This document shows positions 1 through 10,114 of a stretch of 20,035 bases of DNA, one piece after another. The notes below the pieces were generated by a model. The model did no database searches and was not told the DNA's origin. It worked only from the letters and a program-made list of their open reading frames with translations. The stretch is from positions 1-20,035 of the forward strand of contig CAAEAB010000148.1 of NCBI GenBank assembly GCA_900753685.1. The letters run 5' to 3'. The DNA comes from Lachnospiraceae bacterium (GTDB taxonomy: Bacteria; Bacillota; Clostridia; Lachnospirales; Lachnospiraceae). How positions within the stretch are numbered: the first letter of the stretch is position 1; each line of letters starts with the position of its first letter. The position numbers and the translations under genes were made by a program.

Positions 1-1236
<1,236 letters not shown>

Positions 1237-1252
1237 TCTATGAGGTAACTTA

Positions 1253-2197
1253 ATGAAAGCATTGATTATCGGAGCTGCCGGCTTTGTCGGCAGTTATCTT
1301 ATCCAACATCTGACCGCCGCCTACGACTGGGAAATCCACGCAACAAAGCTGCCGAATGAGAATTTATCCGCTGCCGATATCTATGTCCATGATTTAAATA
1401 TCATGAGACCTGATGAGATTCAGCGGCTCCTCTCAGAGGTCCGAGCGGATTATATATTCCACCTCGCAGCCCAAAGTTCCGTTGCGCTCTCCTGGAAGAA
1501 TCCACAGCTTACTGTGGATATCAACATCAAGGGCACATTAAATATTCTGGACAGCATCCGTTCGCTTGCCGATTATTCTCCGCGAATACTGCTTATTGGT
1601 TCCGGAGAAGAATACGGCTATATTCTTCCTGACGAAACTCCCGTCAATGAAGCGGTGGCTCCAAGGCCCGGAAATATTTATGCCGCCACGAAAGCGTGTC
1701 AAAATATGCTTGGAAGCATCTATAGCCGCGCCTATGGTCTGCAGCTCATTATGGTCCGTGCTTTTAACCATATCGGCCCAAACCAGGCGCCGATTTTTGT
1801 CGCATCCGATTTCTGTAAACAGGTTGCAGAAATCGAATCCGGCAAAAAAGAACCAATCCTTCATGTCGGCAACCTTTCTGCGAAACGGGACTTCACGGAC
1901 GTAAGAGATGTTGTTCGCGCTTATGGTCTCCTAATCCAAAAAGGAAAACCCGGCGAAACATATAATATTGGCAGCGGCCGGGCCATATCAATACAGCAGT
2001 TGCTTGACACTATTTTATCTTTATCTACTTCAAAAATTCTGGTATCTACCGACCCTGCACGACTTCGTCCATCGGACATTCCGATCATCGAAGCCGACAT
2101 AGCAAAACTTCAGTCAGCCATTAACTGGCAGCCAGAAATTGCTTTAGACCAGACTCTTTTTGAAACACTTAATTACTGGAGGGAAAAACAAATATGA
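1253..2197 (+). CDS. rmd: GDP-6-deoxy-D-mannose reductase (GDP-D-rhamnose synthase), probable
   Basis: A 314-residue extended short-chain dehydrogenase/reductase. It has the NAD(P)-binding loop GAAGFVG (7-13), the FHLAAQSSV strand (69-77), and Tyr143/Lys147 in IYAATKAC. A late GETYNIGSGRAIS segment is typical of sugar-nucleotide epimerase/reductase folds. Placed directly after gmd, it most likely reduces GDP-4-keto-6-deoxy-D-mannose to GDP-D-rhamnose (EC 1.1.1.281). GDP-L-fucose synthase is the alternative, but the Rmd-like length and sequence style argue against it. A GAGG at 1242-1245 precedes the ATG. Its TGA overlaps the next gene's ATG (ATGA at 2194-2197), which implies translational coupling to a secreted L,D-transpeptidase. 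The reductase class is firm; the exact product rests on family resemblance and context. Confidence 0.85.
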   Translation: MKALIIGAAGFVGSYLIQHLTAAYDWEIHATKLPNENLSAADIYVHDLNIMRPDEIQRLLSEVRADYIFHLAAQSSVALSWKNPQLTVDINIKGTLNILDSIRSLADYSPRILLIGSGEEYGYILPDETPVNEAVAPRPGNIYAATKACQNMLGSIYSRAYGLQLIMVRAFNHIGPNQAPIFVASDFCKQVAEIESGKKEPILHVGNLSAKRDFTDVRDVVRAYGLLIQKGKPGETYNIGSGRAISIQQLLDTILSLSTSKILVSTDPARLRPSDIPIIEADIAKLQSAINWQPEIALDQTLFETLNYWREKQI

Positions 2198-4479
2198 AAA
2201 AGCCTAAAATTTTATTATTCTCCATGGCTGCATTTCTCCTGCTGATTCCTGCCAAATCCGCTTTTGCCTCAGAAACAGCAGACAGAACAATTTCAGCGGA
2301 AATCGCCGCTGAAACGTCCTTAGACACGGCGGATACTCTGGAAACCGAAACGGAAGCTCCGGAATCAGAAACTTTAGAGACGGAAACGACTGAAACCGAG
2401 ACCACAGAAACCGAAACGGTTGAAACCGAGTCCACAGAAACCGAAACGGCTGAATCTGAGTACACAGAGACCGAAACGGCTGAAACCGAGTCCACAGAGA
2501 CCGAAACAGCCGAATCTATGCCGCCGGAAACAAAAGCCCCTGAAACGGAAGCCGATTTAATCACTGAGAGTGAAGAAAATATAAATACAGAAAGCTTTTT
2601 ATCGAGCAAAGCTATCGACACCTCTAAATACGAAAATCAGGATGTATGTAATTTTGTTGTCCGTATGTATGATAAATTTCTTGGACGTACTCCGGACGCC
2701 CAGGGTCTTGATTTCTGGTACAACAAATTAGTCTCCAAAGAATTAGAGGGCGCCAATATTGTCGACGGTTTTATTTCCAGCGATGAATTTACCGGTAAAA
2801 AATTAGATACCGATGCTTTTTTGGAAATTTTGTACAATGGTATTTTTGATCGAAACGCCGATCAGACAGGCAAAGCTACCTGGAGCGATATCCTTTCCGC
2901 CGGCGTCAGCCAGAGATACATATCTGCACAATTTATTAATTCTAATGAATTTAACCAATTATGTCAGTCCTACAATATTTCCCGAGGGGATATTGAGCTT
3001 ACAGAAAGCAGAGACCAGAACGTAGATATTACCCGCTTTGTGAATCATTTTTATCAGGAATGTCTGAACCGTCAGGGTGACGCCGAGGGTCTCAACACCT
3101 GGACCGGCGGTTTATTAAATCAGTCCTTTACCGGAACAGATATCGTTGACGGATTCATTTTCAGCAATGAATTTACCGGCAAAAAATTGGATAACCAGTC
3201 CTATATCGAAACACTTTATCGTACTATTTTATCCCGAAACTCCGATTCCGAGGGACTGTCCACATGGATGACATATATGGAAAATGGCGTATCTACATAT
3301 TTTATTGCCGCCCACTTTATTAATTCACCAGAATTCATCAATAACTGTGCTGAACACAATATCATAAAGGGTGAGCCTGTTTTAACAGAAAACAGAGATA
3401 AAAATTACGCTATGACCTCCTTAACAACAGGTTTGTATATCAATGCACTCAAGCACGCGCCAAGCGCCGCAGCTTTGAACAGCTGGACCGGACAGCTTCT
3501 TGAACACCAGCTGACAGCCTTTGAGTTTGCCAACGCCATATTCAACTCAGATGAATATAAAAGCCAGAATACGACAGATACCCAATATATTACCGATTTA
3601 TATATGGCTTTATTAAAACGTCTTCCATCTACGGAGGAAATGCAGGCGCAGATTGACGCCCTGACTGCCAGCAATAATAACCGTCAGGCGGTTTTGGACA
3701 TTCTCAATCGTTCTTCCGAATACAATGACATATGTTATCCGGCCGGAATCAGCATGGAAATCAACGATTGGTTCACTTATCATGACAAAATTTTCTATTA
3801 TGAAAATCGTATTAAAAAAACAGGCTGGCTCCGTAAAGACGGCGAAAGATATTATCTGAATCCTTCAAAAGACGGAGAACGTCAGACAGGATGGGAATAC
3901 ATTGACGGGTATAAATTCTATTTCCAGGAAAATGGTACTCTCCTTCAGGATTTAGACAGTATTATTGGTTATCAGGATTCTTATCTGATTAAAGTATATA
4001 AATGGGGGAATTATGCGATTGTATTTGCCAAAGACGGCGATAATGGTTACATCATTCCTGTCAGAGCAATGATTACTTCCTGCGGAAACGGAACTCCGAC
4101 CGGCGACTATTGGACAGAGGCAAAATACCGCTGGTGTACGATGGTTGGCGGTTCCCAGGCTCAGTGGTGTACACAAATTGTAGGGGACTATTTATTCCAC
4201 TCTGTTCCTTACCGTATCACAGACAACACCACCTTATATACAGATTTAATGTACAACTGGCTTGGCACAACCCAGTCCCTCGGCTGCATTCGTCTTCAGT
4301 GTAAGGACGCAAAATGGGTATATGACCATTGTCAGGTCGGTACTCATGTAAATATTGATCCATATGTGAATGAAGGACCATTTGACAAGCCTGAATTCCA
4401 CCAGATTCCGTCGTGGCATACATGGGATCCGACAGATCCTACGGCATATTACTTATGCCAGCAGCATGGCTGTCACTAA
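2194..4479 (+). CDS. Secreted L,D-transpeptidase with DUF4214 units, choline-binding-like repeats and an acidic stalk
   Basis: 761 residues. A Sec signal peptide ends near residue 26 (AKSAFA). It is followed by a Thr/Glu-rich stalk (about 48-135) containing four 10-residue tandem repeats (71-110). Three DUF4214 units follow (about 151-262, 278-392, 403-515), with hallmark 'FVxxxY....LxRxxDxxGLxxW' and 'GFIxSxEF' motifs; the third is the most divergent. Two CW_binding_1-like aromatic/Gly repeats lie at about 543-585 (TGWLRKDGERYY, TGWEYIDGYKFYF). The C-terminus (591-722) is a YkuD domain with His669 and the catalytic-Cys motif SLGCIRL (Cys698). YkuD enzymes form 3-3 or protein crosslinks in peptidoglycan outside the cell. 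Ribosome binding site GGAGGG (2178-2183) lies inside the upstream gene, and the start overlaps that gene's stop. 'S-L-G-C' replaces the commoner 'S-H-G-C'. The domain calls are solid; the substrate is unknown. Confidence 0.93.
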   Translation: MKKPKILLFSMAAFLLLIPAKSAFASETADRTISAEIAAETSLDTADTLETETEAPESETLETETTETETTETETVETESTETETAESEYTETETAETESTETETAESMPPETKAPETEADLITESEENINTESFLSSKAIDTSKYENQDVCNFVVRMYDKFLGRTPDAQGLDFWYNKLVSKELEGANIVDGFISSDEFTGKKLDTDAFLEILYNGIFDRNADQTGKATWSDILSAGVSQRYISAQFINSNEFNQLCQSYNISRGDIELTESRDQNVDITRFVNHFYQECLNRQGDAEGLNTWTGGLLNQSFTGTDIVDGFIFSNEFTGKKLDNQSYIETLYRTILSRNSDSEGLSTWMTYMENGVSTYFIAAHFINSPEFINNCAEHNIIKGEPVLTENRDKNYAMTSLTTGLYINALKHAPSAAALNSWTGQLLEHQLTAFEFANAIFNSDEYKSQNTTDTQYITDLYMALLKRLPSTEEMQAQIDALTASNNNRQAVLDILNRSSEYNDICYPAGISMEINDWFTYHDKIFYYENRIKKTGWLRKDGERYYLNPSKDGERQTGWEYIDGYKFYFQENGTLLQDLDSIIGYQDSYLIKVYKWGNYAIVFAKDGDNGYIIPVRAMITSCGNGTPTGDYWTEAKYRWCTMVGGSQAQWCTQIVGDYLFHSVPYRITDNTTLYTDLMYNWLGTTQSLGCIRLQCKDAKWVYDHCQVGTHVNIDPYVNEGPFDKPEFHQIPSWHTWDPTDPTAYYLCQQHGCH
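2404..2523 (+). repeat. Four 30-bp tandem repeats coding an acidic Thr/Glu stalk
   Basis: Four consecutive 30-bp units start at 2404, 2434, 2464 and 2494. Each encodes a decapeptide beginning TETET, with forms such as TETETAETES and TETETAESEY. Unit-to-unit differences are few in the first three; the fourth decays to ...AESMP. They sit in the stalk between the signal peptide and the first DUF4214 unit of the L,D-transpeptidase. In-frame repeats of this kind can change copy number by slippage without breaking the gene, so stalk length may vary between strains (inference). Confidence 0.9.
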
Positions 4480-4492
4480 TTACATGAACTTT

Positions 4493-4529
4493 GAAGGCCC
4501 CGCCCGCTTACCGCAGGCGAGGCCTTTTT
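4493..4529 (+). terminator. Rho-independent terminator after the gmd-rmd-L,D-transpeptidase operon
   Basis: A GC-rich stem pairs 4496-4507 with 4513-4524 (two mismatches), with a five-base loop TTACC and a run of five T at 4525-4529. It begins 16 bases after the transpeptidase stop and lies between convergent genes. The T-run is on the + strand, so it mainly serves the left operon. The opposite strand lacks a good U-tract. Confidence 0.88.
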
Positions 4530-4546
4530 CCTATGTCTTAGCGTTA

Positions 4547-5941
4547 TTAAAATCTCGTATAAATAAATGGATTGTAGCTGCTGGCCACCATATAACAAAG
4601 TGAAAGAAAAAATAAAACCAAAATTAAAATGTCTCTCACAACCGGCGCCTTAATTTTATTTCCGACAGCTTTTGCAATTGGCGTACATGCCAGGAATGAC
4701 ACTCCCAGGAAGAAGAAATACTGCGGCGTCAATGTTTTTAAAATCGCCAAATTTTCAATACTTCCCGACGCGGCTCCAAACATGCATTTTAAATATTCCA
4801 GGCCTGCGCCCAGGCTGTCTGCCCTGAAAAATACCCAACCAATCATCACAACAAACAAAGCGTAGAAATGTCTGAAAGCGGCCGGCGCCTTTTTTAGAAG
4901 ACGCTCCAGGCCAATTCTCTCCAACAGTAAAAACACTCCGAAATACAGGCCCCAGACAATAAAATTCCAACTGGCGCCATGCCAGAGTCCTGTCAGAAAG
5001 AAAACAACCATGAGATTACGATAGGTGGTCAACGTCCCTTTTTGATTTCCACCAAGGGGAATATAAACATAATCTCTAAACCAGGTAGACAGAGATATAT
5101 GCCATCTTCGCCAGAATTCTTTAATACTTTGGGAAATATACGGATAATTGAAATTTTCTATAATGGTAACTCCAAAAATTTTCCCCAGGCCGATCGCCAT
5201 ATCCGAATATGCAGAAAAATCAAGGTATATTTGCATTGAATATGATAAAATTCCCAGCCAGGCCAGGGGCATGGCCACAGCCTCCCCAGCATTAAATACA
5301 GCGTCAGCCACAACGGCCACTTGATTTGCCAGTAATATCTTCTTTATAAAGCCAACGCAAAAACGAAGCATACCATGATAAACATTATCCAGGGATATTT
5401 GATGGCTGCATAAATCTCCCTGCATCGTCTCCATTCTTGTAATAGGTCCCATGGTCACTTTTGGAAAGAAAAAAACATATTCCAAATATCTAATCGCATT
5501 CCTCTGTACCTGAACTCTTCCCCTGCACACATCTGCCAGATAAGCAATCGATAAAAACGTAAAGAAGGATAATCCCAAAGGCGCCGCGGGTATCGGCAAG
5601 GATACCTGCTCCATGGAAAGCAATGACCGAATGCTGTTCACTGCAAAATTCGTATATTTATAGCCTAAAAGAACCGACAGATTTATGATTATTCCAACGG
5701 CCAGCCAATATTTTCTCCTTCCGCCGCCGGCCAGCTTTATAGATACCATATAATTTAGAACACTTAGTATCAGGACAATGAAAAGGTTCCCGATACCACC
5801 CCAGCCATAAAAAACGAGGGAAGCCGCCAATAAATATCCCGAAATAATATTGTTTTTAACACGCAGCTTTTTTAGAATCCATAATCCCAAAAGCACTGTA
5901 GGCAAAAAGATAAATATAAAAGCAACCGATGTATAATTCAT
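4547..5941 (-). CDS. MBOAT-family membrane O-acyltransferase (AlgI/PatA-like)
   Basis: 464 residues with many hydrophobic segments. Family landmarks are YVFFFPKVTMGPI (155-167), YLDFSAYSDMAIGLGKIFG (239-257), the block FWRRWHISLSTWFRDYVYIP (276-295), and the catalytic His321 in TGLWHGASWNFI. The closing SYNPFIYTRF is typical of AlgI-like proteins. MBOAT proteins of this class pass acetyl groups from cytoplasmic acetyl-CoA across the membrane to an extracytoplasmic transferase that O-acetylates a polysaccharide. The ATG at 5941 was chosen because GAGGAG (5949-5954) sits seven bases before it; a possible TTG five codons upstream overlaps that site. The gene starts 11 bases after the stop of an AlgJ/AlgX-like SGNH protein, its expected partner. 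The ribosome binding site overlaps the partner's stop codon, suggesting coupled translation. The polysaccharide acceptor is not known. Confidence 0.95.
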   Translation of the reverse strand: MNYTSVAFIFIFLPTVLLGLWILKKLRVKNNIISGYLLAASLVFYGWGGIGNLFIVLILSVLNYMVSIKLAGGGRRKYWLAVGIIINLSVLLGYKYTNFAVNSIRSLLSMEQVSLPIPAAPLGLSFFTFLSIAYLADVCRGRVQVQRNAIRYLEYVFFFPKVTMGPITRMETMQGDLCSHQISLDNVYHGMLRFCVGFIKKILLANQVAVVADAVFNAGEAVAMPLAWLGILSYSMQIYLDFSAYSDMAIGLGKIFGVTIIENFNYPYISQSIKEFWRRWHISLSTWFRDYVYIPLGGNQKGTLTTYRNLMVVFFLTGLWHGASWNFIVWGLYFGVFLLLERIGLERLLKKAPAAFRHFYALFVVMIGWVFFRADSLGAGLEYLKCMFGAASGSIENLAILKTLTPQYFFFLGVSFLACTPIAKAVGNKIKAPVVRDILILVLFFLSLCYMVASSYNPFIYTRF

Positions 5942-5952
5942 ATCTTTTCTCC

Positions 5953-7071
5953 TCAATCTACAAGAATATTATCCAGCATATAATCAATGAAGCCAAAACT
6001 CATCCGGTCTACAGCTTCCTCATTGACTTCCAGAAGGACAATATCTGCCTGCTCAATTTCCGCGTCCAAATCAAGCTCCTCATATTCAGAAAAATAGGAT
6101 ATTTCTCCATCATCAACCAACAAAGTATTCTCCATATAGAAATAAGAATCAAAATATCCCTGACCTGTCAACGCCATTATACTTGTCTGCATAAAGCTCC
6201 CCCCTCTGGCCAGAAGTCTTACCGAGTCTTTTTCCTCATCCGTGACTGTGATCGACGGCGCATAAAAGTCCAAATCCTGTCCTTTCCAGATATTTAAAAG
6301 CTCTTCCAAATCCCTGTCCGGTTCTATAGCTTCCGAAGTCGGCAAATAGTCTACGGCTATTTCCGGCAGATTGATTGAAAGCTGCCGCTCCATTTCATCC
6401 ATGAGCCGACCAGACGCCTCCAAAGCCGCCACTCTACTCCAATGAACTCCCGTTTTTGTATATACCGGATATTCTGCATTCTCCTTCAGTTCCAAAACAT
6501 AGGGTACACTGTCAAAATATGCGATGCCGTTCTCCTCAAGTTTTTGAATCAATTTCGAATACGAAGACACTTCCTTAGTATCCGGGGCTAATTTCAAATA
6601 TAAATCTGGTATGTCCTCTGAATACACATGCGCCTTACTCGGTGTGATGAAAATAAACAGTGATTTTCCTTTTTCTTCCAGTCTGTCATTTAAAATTTTT
6701 ATCCGCTCTGCCAACGCTTCCATATCTTCATCACCGACTGGCGGCGTAATCTGCGTCTCTGCTGTCAAATATCTTTCCTCAAACAGATTGCCGTTTTTTC
6801 CCAGGACAACCTCGTCATTGGTCGACGTATGAAATACCGAATACACGATCTGATTTCGTATCGGGATCAACCATGTTCTTAAAACAAGCTTCCCGTCCAG
6901 CCATGCTTCCATATCGCTCTGTGAACTTCCAGCCCATAATCCGCCGGCCGAAACAGAAAGTGGCGTTTCCTCCGATACCCCATGCAATTCGTGCTCACGG
7001 CCAATGACCTGAAATATCATCCCAAGCATAATTATTACAAAAAATGTAAAAACCGCTGTCTTTTTCCACAT
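5953..7071 (-). CDS. AlgJ/AlgX-like SGNH O-acetyltransferase, membrane-anchored
   Basis: 372 residues with an N-terminal hydrophobic segment (about 6-23) acting as a membrane anchor or signal. Recognisable AlgX/AlgJ-family elements are VVLGKNGNLFEE (88-99, the usual 'GkdGWLF' start of the domain), FIFITPSKAHVY (139-150), a TGVHWS motif (207-212) in place of the family's 'D-T-H-W', and GGSFMQ (290-295), corresponding to the Ser nucleophile loop. The protein would take acetyl groups delivered by the MBOAT partner 11 bases downstream and place them on an exported glycan. The Asp of the D-x-H pair is Gly208 here, while His210 and Ser292 remain. The ribosome binding site is AAAGG at 7080-7084. The gene lies 20 bases after the NodB deacetylase gene, within the same operon. 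The family call is good; catalytic competence is not proven. Confidence 0.85.
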   Translation of the reverse strand: MWKKTAVFTFFVIIMLGMIFQVIGREHELHGVSEETPLSVSAGGLWAGSSQSDMEAWLDGKLVLRTWLIPIRNQIVYSVFHTSTNDEVVLGKNGNLFEERYLTAETQITPPVGDEDMEALAERIKILNDRLEEKGKSLFIFITPSKAHVYSEDIPDLYLKLAPDTKEVSSYSKLIQKLEENGIAYFDSVPYVLELKENAEYPVYTKTGVHWSRVAALEASGRLMDEMERQLSINLPEIAVDYLPTSEAIEPDRDLEELLNIWKGQDLDFYAPSITVTDEEKDSVRLLARGGSFMQTSIMALTGQGYFDSYFYMENTLLVDDGEISYFSEYEELDLDAEIEQADIVLLEVNEEAVDRMSFGFIDYMLDNILVD

Positions 7072-7091
7072 AGCAATATCCTTTCAAAAAC

Positions 7092-8951
7092 TTATTTAAA
7101 ACTAAAATATACGCTTCCCGCCTGCATTCCATCGCCCCGGTACTCTGCCAATTCACTCACGGTAACAAGCTGATAGCCTCTTCGTACAAGCTCTGGAATT
7201 AAGATTTCCGCCGCCGCGATCGTCGGGCTGTGAATATCATGCATCAAAACAATATCTCCATCCTGCACATTATTTAACACTGCATTCACTGTACTATATG
7301 TATCCCTTGTTTTCCAATCAAGCGTATCAATGGACCACATAATGATCGGTGTCGGAATTGCAGAACACACCGTACTATTATAACTGCCTCCTGGAGTACG
7401 GGCAACCGTCGCATCGATTCCTATCGCCTGACGTATGTATTGATTTGTCTGATTGATCTCACTGGAAATTGCCCAGGAAGATAAGTAGGTCAGATCCGGA
7501 TGATTATAGGTATGATTTCCGATTTCACAGCCTAAATCATAGGCCCGCTTCATATAATCTCCATATTTGGCGGCATTTGAACCGACAACAAAAAATGTGG
7601 CAGACTGCCCGTATTCCTCAAGACAATTCAGGATTGTTGGTGTATAAATAGATGGTCCATCATCAAATGTCAATGCCACCATCGGTTTACTAGGGTCAAT
7701 TTTGCGACGGCTCCATTTTCCTTTTTCTATGCCATATTTATTGCAGAGCGCTTCAAATTCTTTGGAATTAACAAAATCTGCAAATACATATTCTCGCTTC
7801 ATTCCATTATTTAATTGGTTGATCCATATATTCCGTCCTTCTTCATCGGCCTCTCTTCCAAATAATGACTGATATAATAAATCTACAAAGCCCTCATTAT
7901 TTAAATTCTGCCCGCTGCATTCATTACTAAATATAAAGCCATAGGCTACCTCTGCTCCGGAGGCTTCTTTACTGATTAATTTTGATTTCCAGGATTCCAA
8001 GCCTTCCGGCTCTGCTTCACGTTTTAATGCTTCCTGGTATAATTGGCGCACAAACTGGTCTGAATAATAAATGGCATCTCCGTTCTCTTCCATGTCAATT
8101 GTTCCCCGATCAATACCATATTCTCCACATAAACACTCAAACTCTCCAGAATCGATAAAGCCCTTGAAAACATATTCTCTGGATACTCCTGCTTCAAGAT
8201 ATTCTGTCCATGTTGAGGTGCCTGATTCATCTGCTGCCCGGTCAAATAAGGTTTGATAAAGCAATTGAATAAATTCTTCGTTATTTAAATTCATTTCCCT
8301 ACATTCGGAACTGAATATAAAGCCGTAAGCGGCTTCAGCCCCGGATATCTCTTTATTTACAAGCTTTGTCTTCCAAAAATCCACCCCTTCTGCATCCGCT
8401 TCCCGGTTCAGAGCCACTTCATATAACCGCCGCACAAATCCATTTGCATAATAATATATTTGTCCGTCTTTTTCAACCTCAACAGTTCCTTTGGTAATAC
8501 CAAATCGATGACACAGATTAGCAAACTCTTCCGAATCGACAAAACCTTTAAGCACGTTGATGCGCGGGACTCCCCCTTGAAGCTGCTCCATCCATACGCC
8601 ATATCCGGTTTCATCGGCTCCCCGGTCAAACAAAGCTTTATACAGATCTCTCACATATTCATCATCTGTTTTGTTTTTTTTCGTATATTCCGCACTAAAG
8701 AAAAAACCATAAGCCACGTCCGCACCATTGCATCTACCGTCCAGCAGTCTTCCATACCAGTCTGCTATGCCTGCAGTATCACCAAAACGCTCAAGAACCG
8801 TTTCATACATGCGGCTCACATAGTCATAAACGCCCTGATTTTCCTGTGCAAAAGCGCTGATATTCACACTGGAAAATATCATGACCACCGCCAGGAGAAT
8901 CGCCATCCCCTGCCTGCCTATTCTTCTTTTAGTACCTTCTAATTTTCTCAT
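7092..8951 (-). CDS. Secreted polysaccharide deacetylase (NodB) with three DUF4214 units
   Basis: 619 residues. A long signal peptide has a twin-Arg-like but probably Sec n-region, cleaved near AFA-QE at 35. Three DUF4214 units follow (about 41-150, 170-280, 297-408), each with two 'LYxxxxxRxxDxxGxxxW' halves. A NodB domain (about 421-605) ends the protein. All five NodB motifs are visible: TFDDGP (428-433, base Asp430 and metal Asp431), HTYNH (His480/His484), RTPGG (518-522), DTLDW (542-546) and LMHD (His571). Such enzymes remove N- or O-acetyl groups from peptidoglycan, chitin-like or other surface glycans. The joining segments (EVEKDGQIYYYANGF, DMEENGDAIYYSDQF) differ from the linkers in the other DUF4214 proteins here. 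The ribosome binding site is AGGAA at 8961-8965. It is co-transcribed with an O-acetylation pair, so it may reverse or shape acetylation of the same polymer (inference). Confidence 0.95.
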   Translation of the reverse strand: MRKLEGTKRRIGRQGMAILLAVVMIFSSVNISAFAQENQGVYDYVSRMYETVLERFGDTAGIADWYGRLLDGRCNGADVAYGFFFSAEYTKKNKTDDEYVRDLYKALFDRGADETGYGVWMEQLQGGVPRINVLKGFVDSEEFANLCHRFGITKGTVEVEKDGQIYYYANGFVRRLYEVALNREADAEGVDFWKTKLVNKEISGAEAAYGFIFSSECREMNLNNEEFIQLLYQTLFDRAADESGTSTWTEYLEAGVSREYVFKGFIDSGEFECLCGEYGIDRGTIDMEENGDAIYYSDQFVRQLYQEALKREAEPEGLESWKSKLISKEASGAEVAYGFIFSNECSGQNLNNEGFVDLLYQSLFGREADEEGRNIWINQLNNGMKREYVFADFVNSKEFEALCNKYGIEKGKWSRRKIDPSKPMVALTFDDGPSIYTPTILNCLEEYGQSATFFVVGSNAAKYGDYMKRAYDLGCEIGNHTYNHPDLTYLSSWAISSEINQTNQYIRQAIGIDATVARTPGGSYNSTVCSAIPTPIIMWSIDTLDWKTRDTYSTVNAVLNNVQDGDIVLMHDIHSPTIAAAEILIPELVRRGYQLVTVSELAEYRGDGMQAGSVYFSFK

Positions 8952-8982
8952 AACATTGTTTTCCTGAATCCTTATTCCACTC

Positions 8983-10098
8983 TCAATAATTTCCTAAATA
9001 CTGTGAACTATATGTAAAGTCATCAAGATTTACAATAAATAAATATCTGTCGCAAGGGATCCCTGTACTCTGTGCAGCTTCAATACGAATTGTATTCCCT
9101 TCCTTTTCAAAGCGGGAAACAAGAGCGGCTTTGCCGCCAAAATCATTCGTCAACATCAGGCTTCGTCCATCCGATGCAATAGCATAAAAGGCCGGTCCAA
9201 CACCTCCGCACATATAGACATTGCCATTGTCTGTATCAATTATACTTTTCTGCAATCCACTTTTAAAATCGCTGTTCGACCAGAGCAGCTTACCTGTATT
9301 GGCATCCAAAGCTTTTACATTCAAATACTCGACAAAATAATAAACTGTGCCCCACTGGCCTATTTCCGAAACCCAATCAAGCTGTCCCTTCGTATACTTG
9401 TCTGTTGTATATGTCCACACAATATTATTGTTTTTGTCATATCCGGTAAACACCCCATATTCTTTATAATTACGGGTTATTTTTCTTTCAAACTTCACCG
9501 TAATATCACAGGCCTCGGCTTTTTTTATGTAATTTACCGTTGTACCTGCCCAATTATTCTTCAAACCAAAGCTTCCGACAAGCGTTCTGAATTCCTCAGA
9601 ATCCGCAAATCCGTAAAACACGGATTCTCTACTGTTGCCATCTTCAAGAATCTTGACCCAGCTGCTTAATCCCGCACTATCCGCTGTACGGTCGAAGAAG
9701 CCGCTATAAAGGATTTTCACATAATCGTTGTTACTGTTTTTCTTATTCATAAACTCATTACTAAATACAAATCCATAAGCCGCATCCTTCGGTGAAACTT
9801 CTCCGTTTAATATCCACTGGCACCATTCATTCAGGCCTTTCACATCCGGCTTCCTTCCAAGAAATACATCATAGCAGCGTATAACAAAGGTTGTCACACC
9901 CATGTTCCGGTCTCTGGCTTCTGTCAGATTTGCATTTCCCCGGACAATACCATAACTCTTACAAATATTTTCAAACTCTATAGATTCTGCAAAACCCGCA
10001 AATACATACATTCTGGACATACCTTTATTCAGGATATCCTGCCAGGTCTTTTTGCCTGATGCATCCCCAGCCCGATTCATAAAGGTTTGATACAGCAT
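8983..10098 (-). CDS. DUF4214 protein with beta-propeller-like C-terminus; downstream piece of a frameshifted gene
   Basis: 371 residues from an internal ATG that lacks a clear ribosome binding site. It opens inside a DUF4214 unit (MLYQTFMNRAGDASG...), so it is the continuation of the signal-peptide piece at 10115-10555. Coding similarity runs further upstream, to about 10130 (ENLSDSAYID). Residues 1-55 finish the first DUF4214 unit and about 67-175 form the second. They are joined by GNANLTEARDRNMGVTTFV, the same linker style as in the L,D-transpeptidase and CAP proteins. The last 190 residues resemble PQQ-type propeller repeats (KALDANTGKLLW; AIASDGRSLM), usually ligand-binding or scaffold modules, but only two or three blades are evident. 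The piece lacks an export signal. Unless the frame is restored, the domain would not reach the cell surface. Confidence 0.75.
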   Translation of the reverse strand: MLYQTFMNRAGDASGKKTWQDILNKGMSRMYVFAGFAESIEFENICKSYGIVRGNANLTEARDRNMGVTTFVIRCYDVFLGRKPDVKGLNEWCQWILNGEVSPKDAAYGFVFSNEFMNKKNSNNDYVKILYSGFFDRTADSAGLSSWVKILEDGNSRESVFYGFADSEEFRTLVGSFGLKNNWAGTTVNYIKKAEACDITVKFERKITRNYKEYGVFTGYDKNNNIVWTYTTDKYTKGQLDWVSEIGQWGTVYYFVEYLNVKALDANTGKLLWSNSDFKSGLQKSIIDTDNGNVYMCGGVGPAFYAIASDGRSLMLTNDFGGKAALVSRFEKEGNTIRIEAAQSTGIPCDRYLFIVNLDDFTYSSQYLGNY

Positions 10099-10114
10099 GT
10101 CAATATAGGCTGAA

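Noticed and set aside
2330..2540. CRISPR array or regulatory repeat in the 30-bp tandem repeats
   Set aside because: The units are directly adjacent without spacers and lie in frame within a coding sequence with a signal peptide and later domains.
5942..5956. TTG start for the MBOAT gene
   Set aside because: It lies within the GAGGAG ribosome binding site that serves the ATG at 5941, and would overlap the upstream stop codon.
8460..8942. 160-residue + strand frame opposite the deacetylase signal and first DUF4214 units
   Set aside because: It lies wholly antisense to a well-supported gene, shows no family motifs or ribosome binding site, and comes from codon bias on the other strand.
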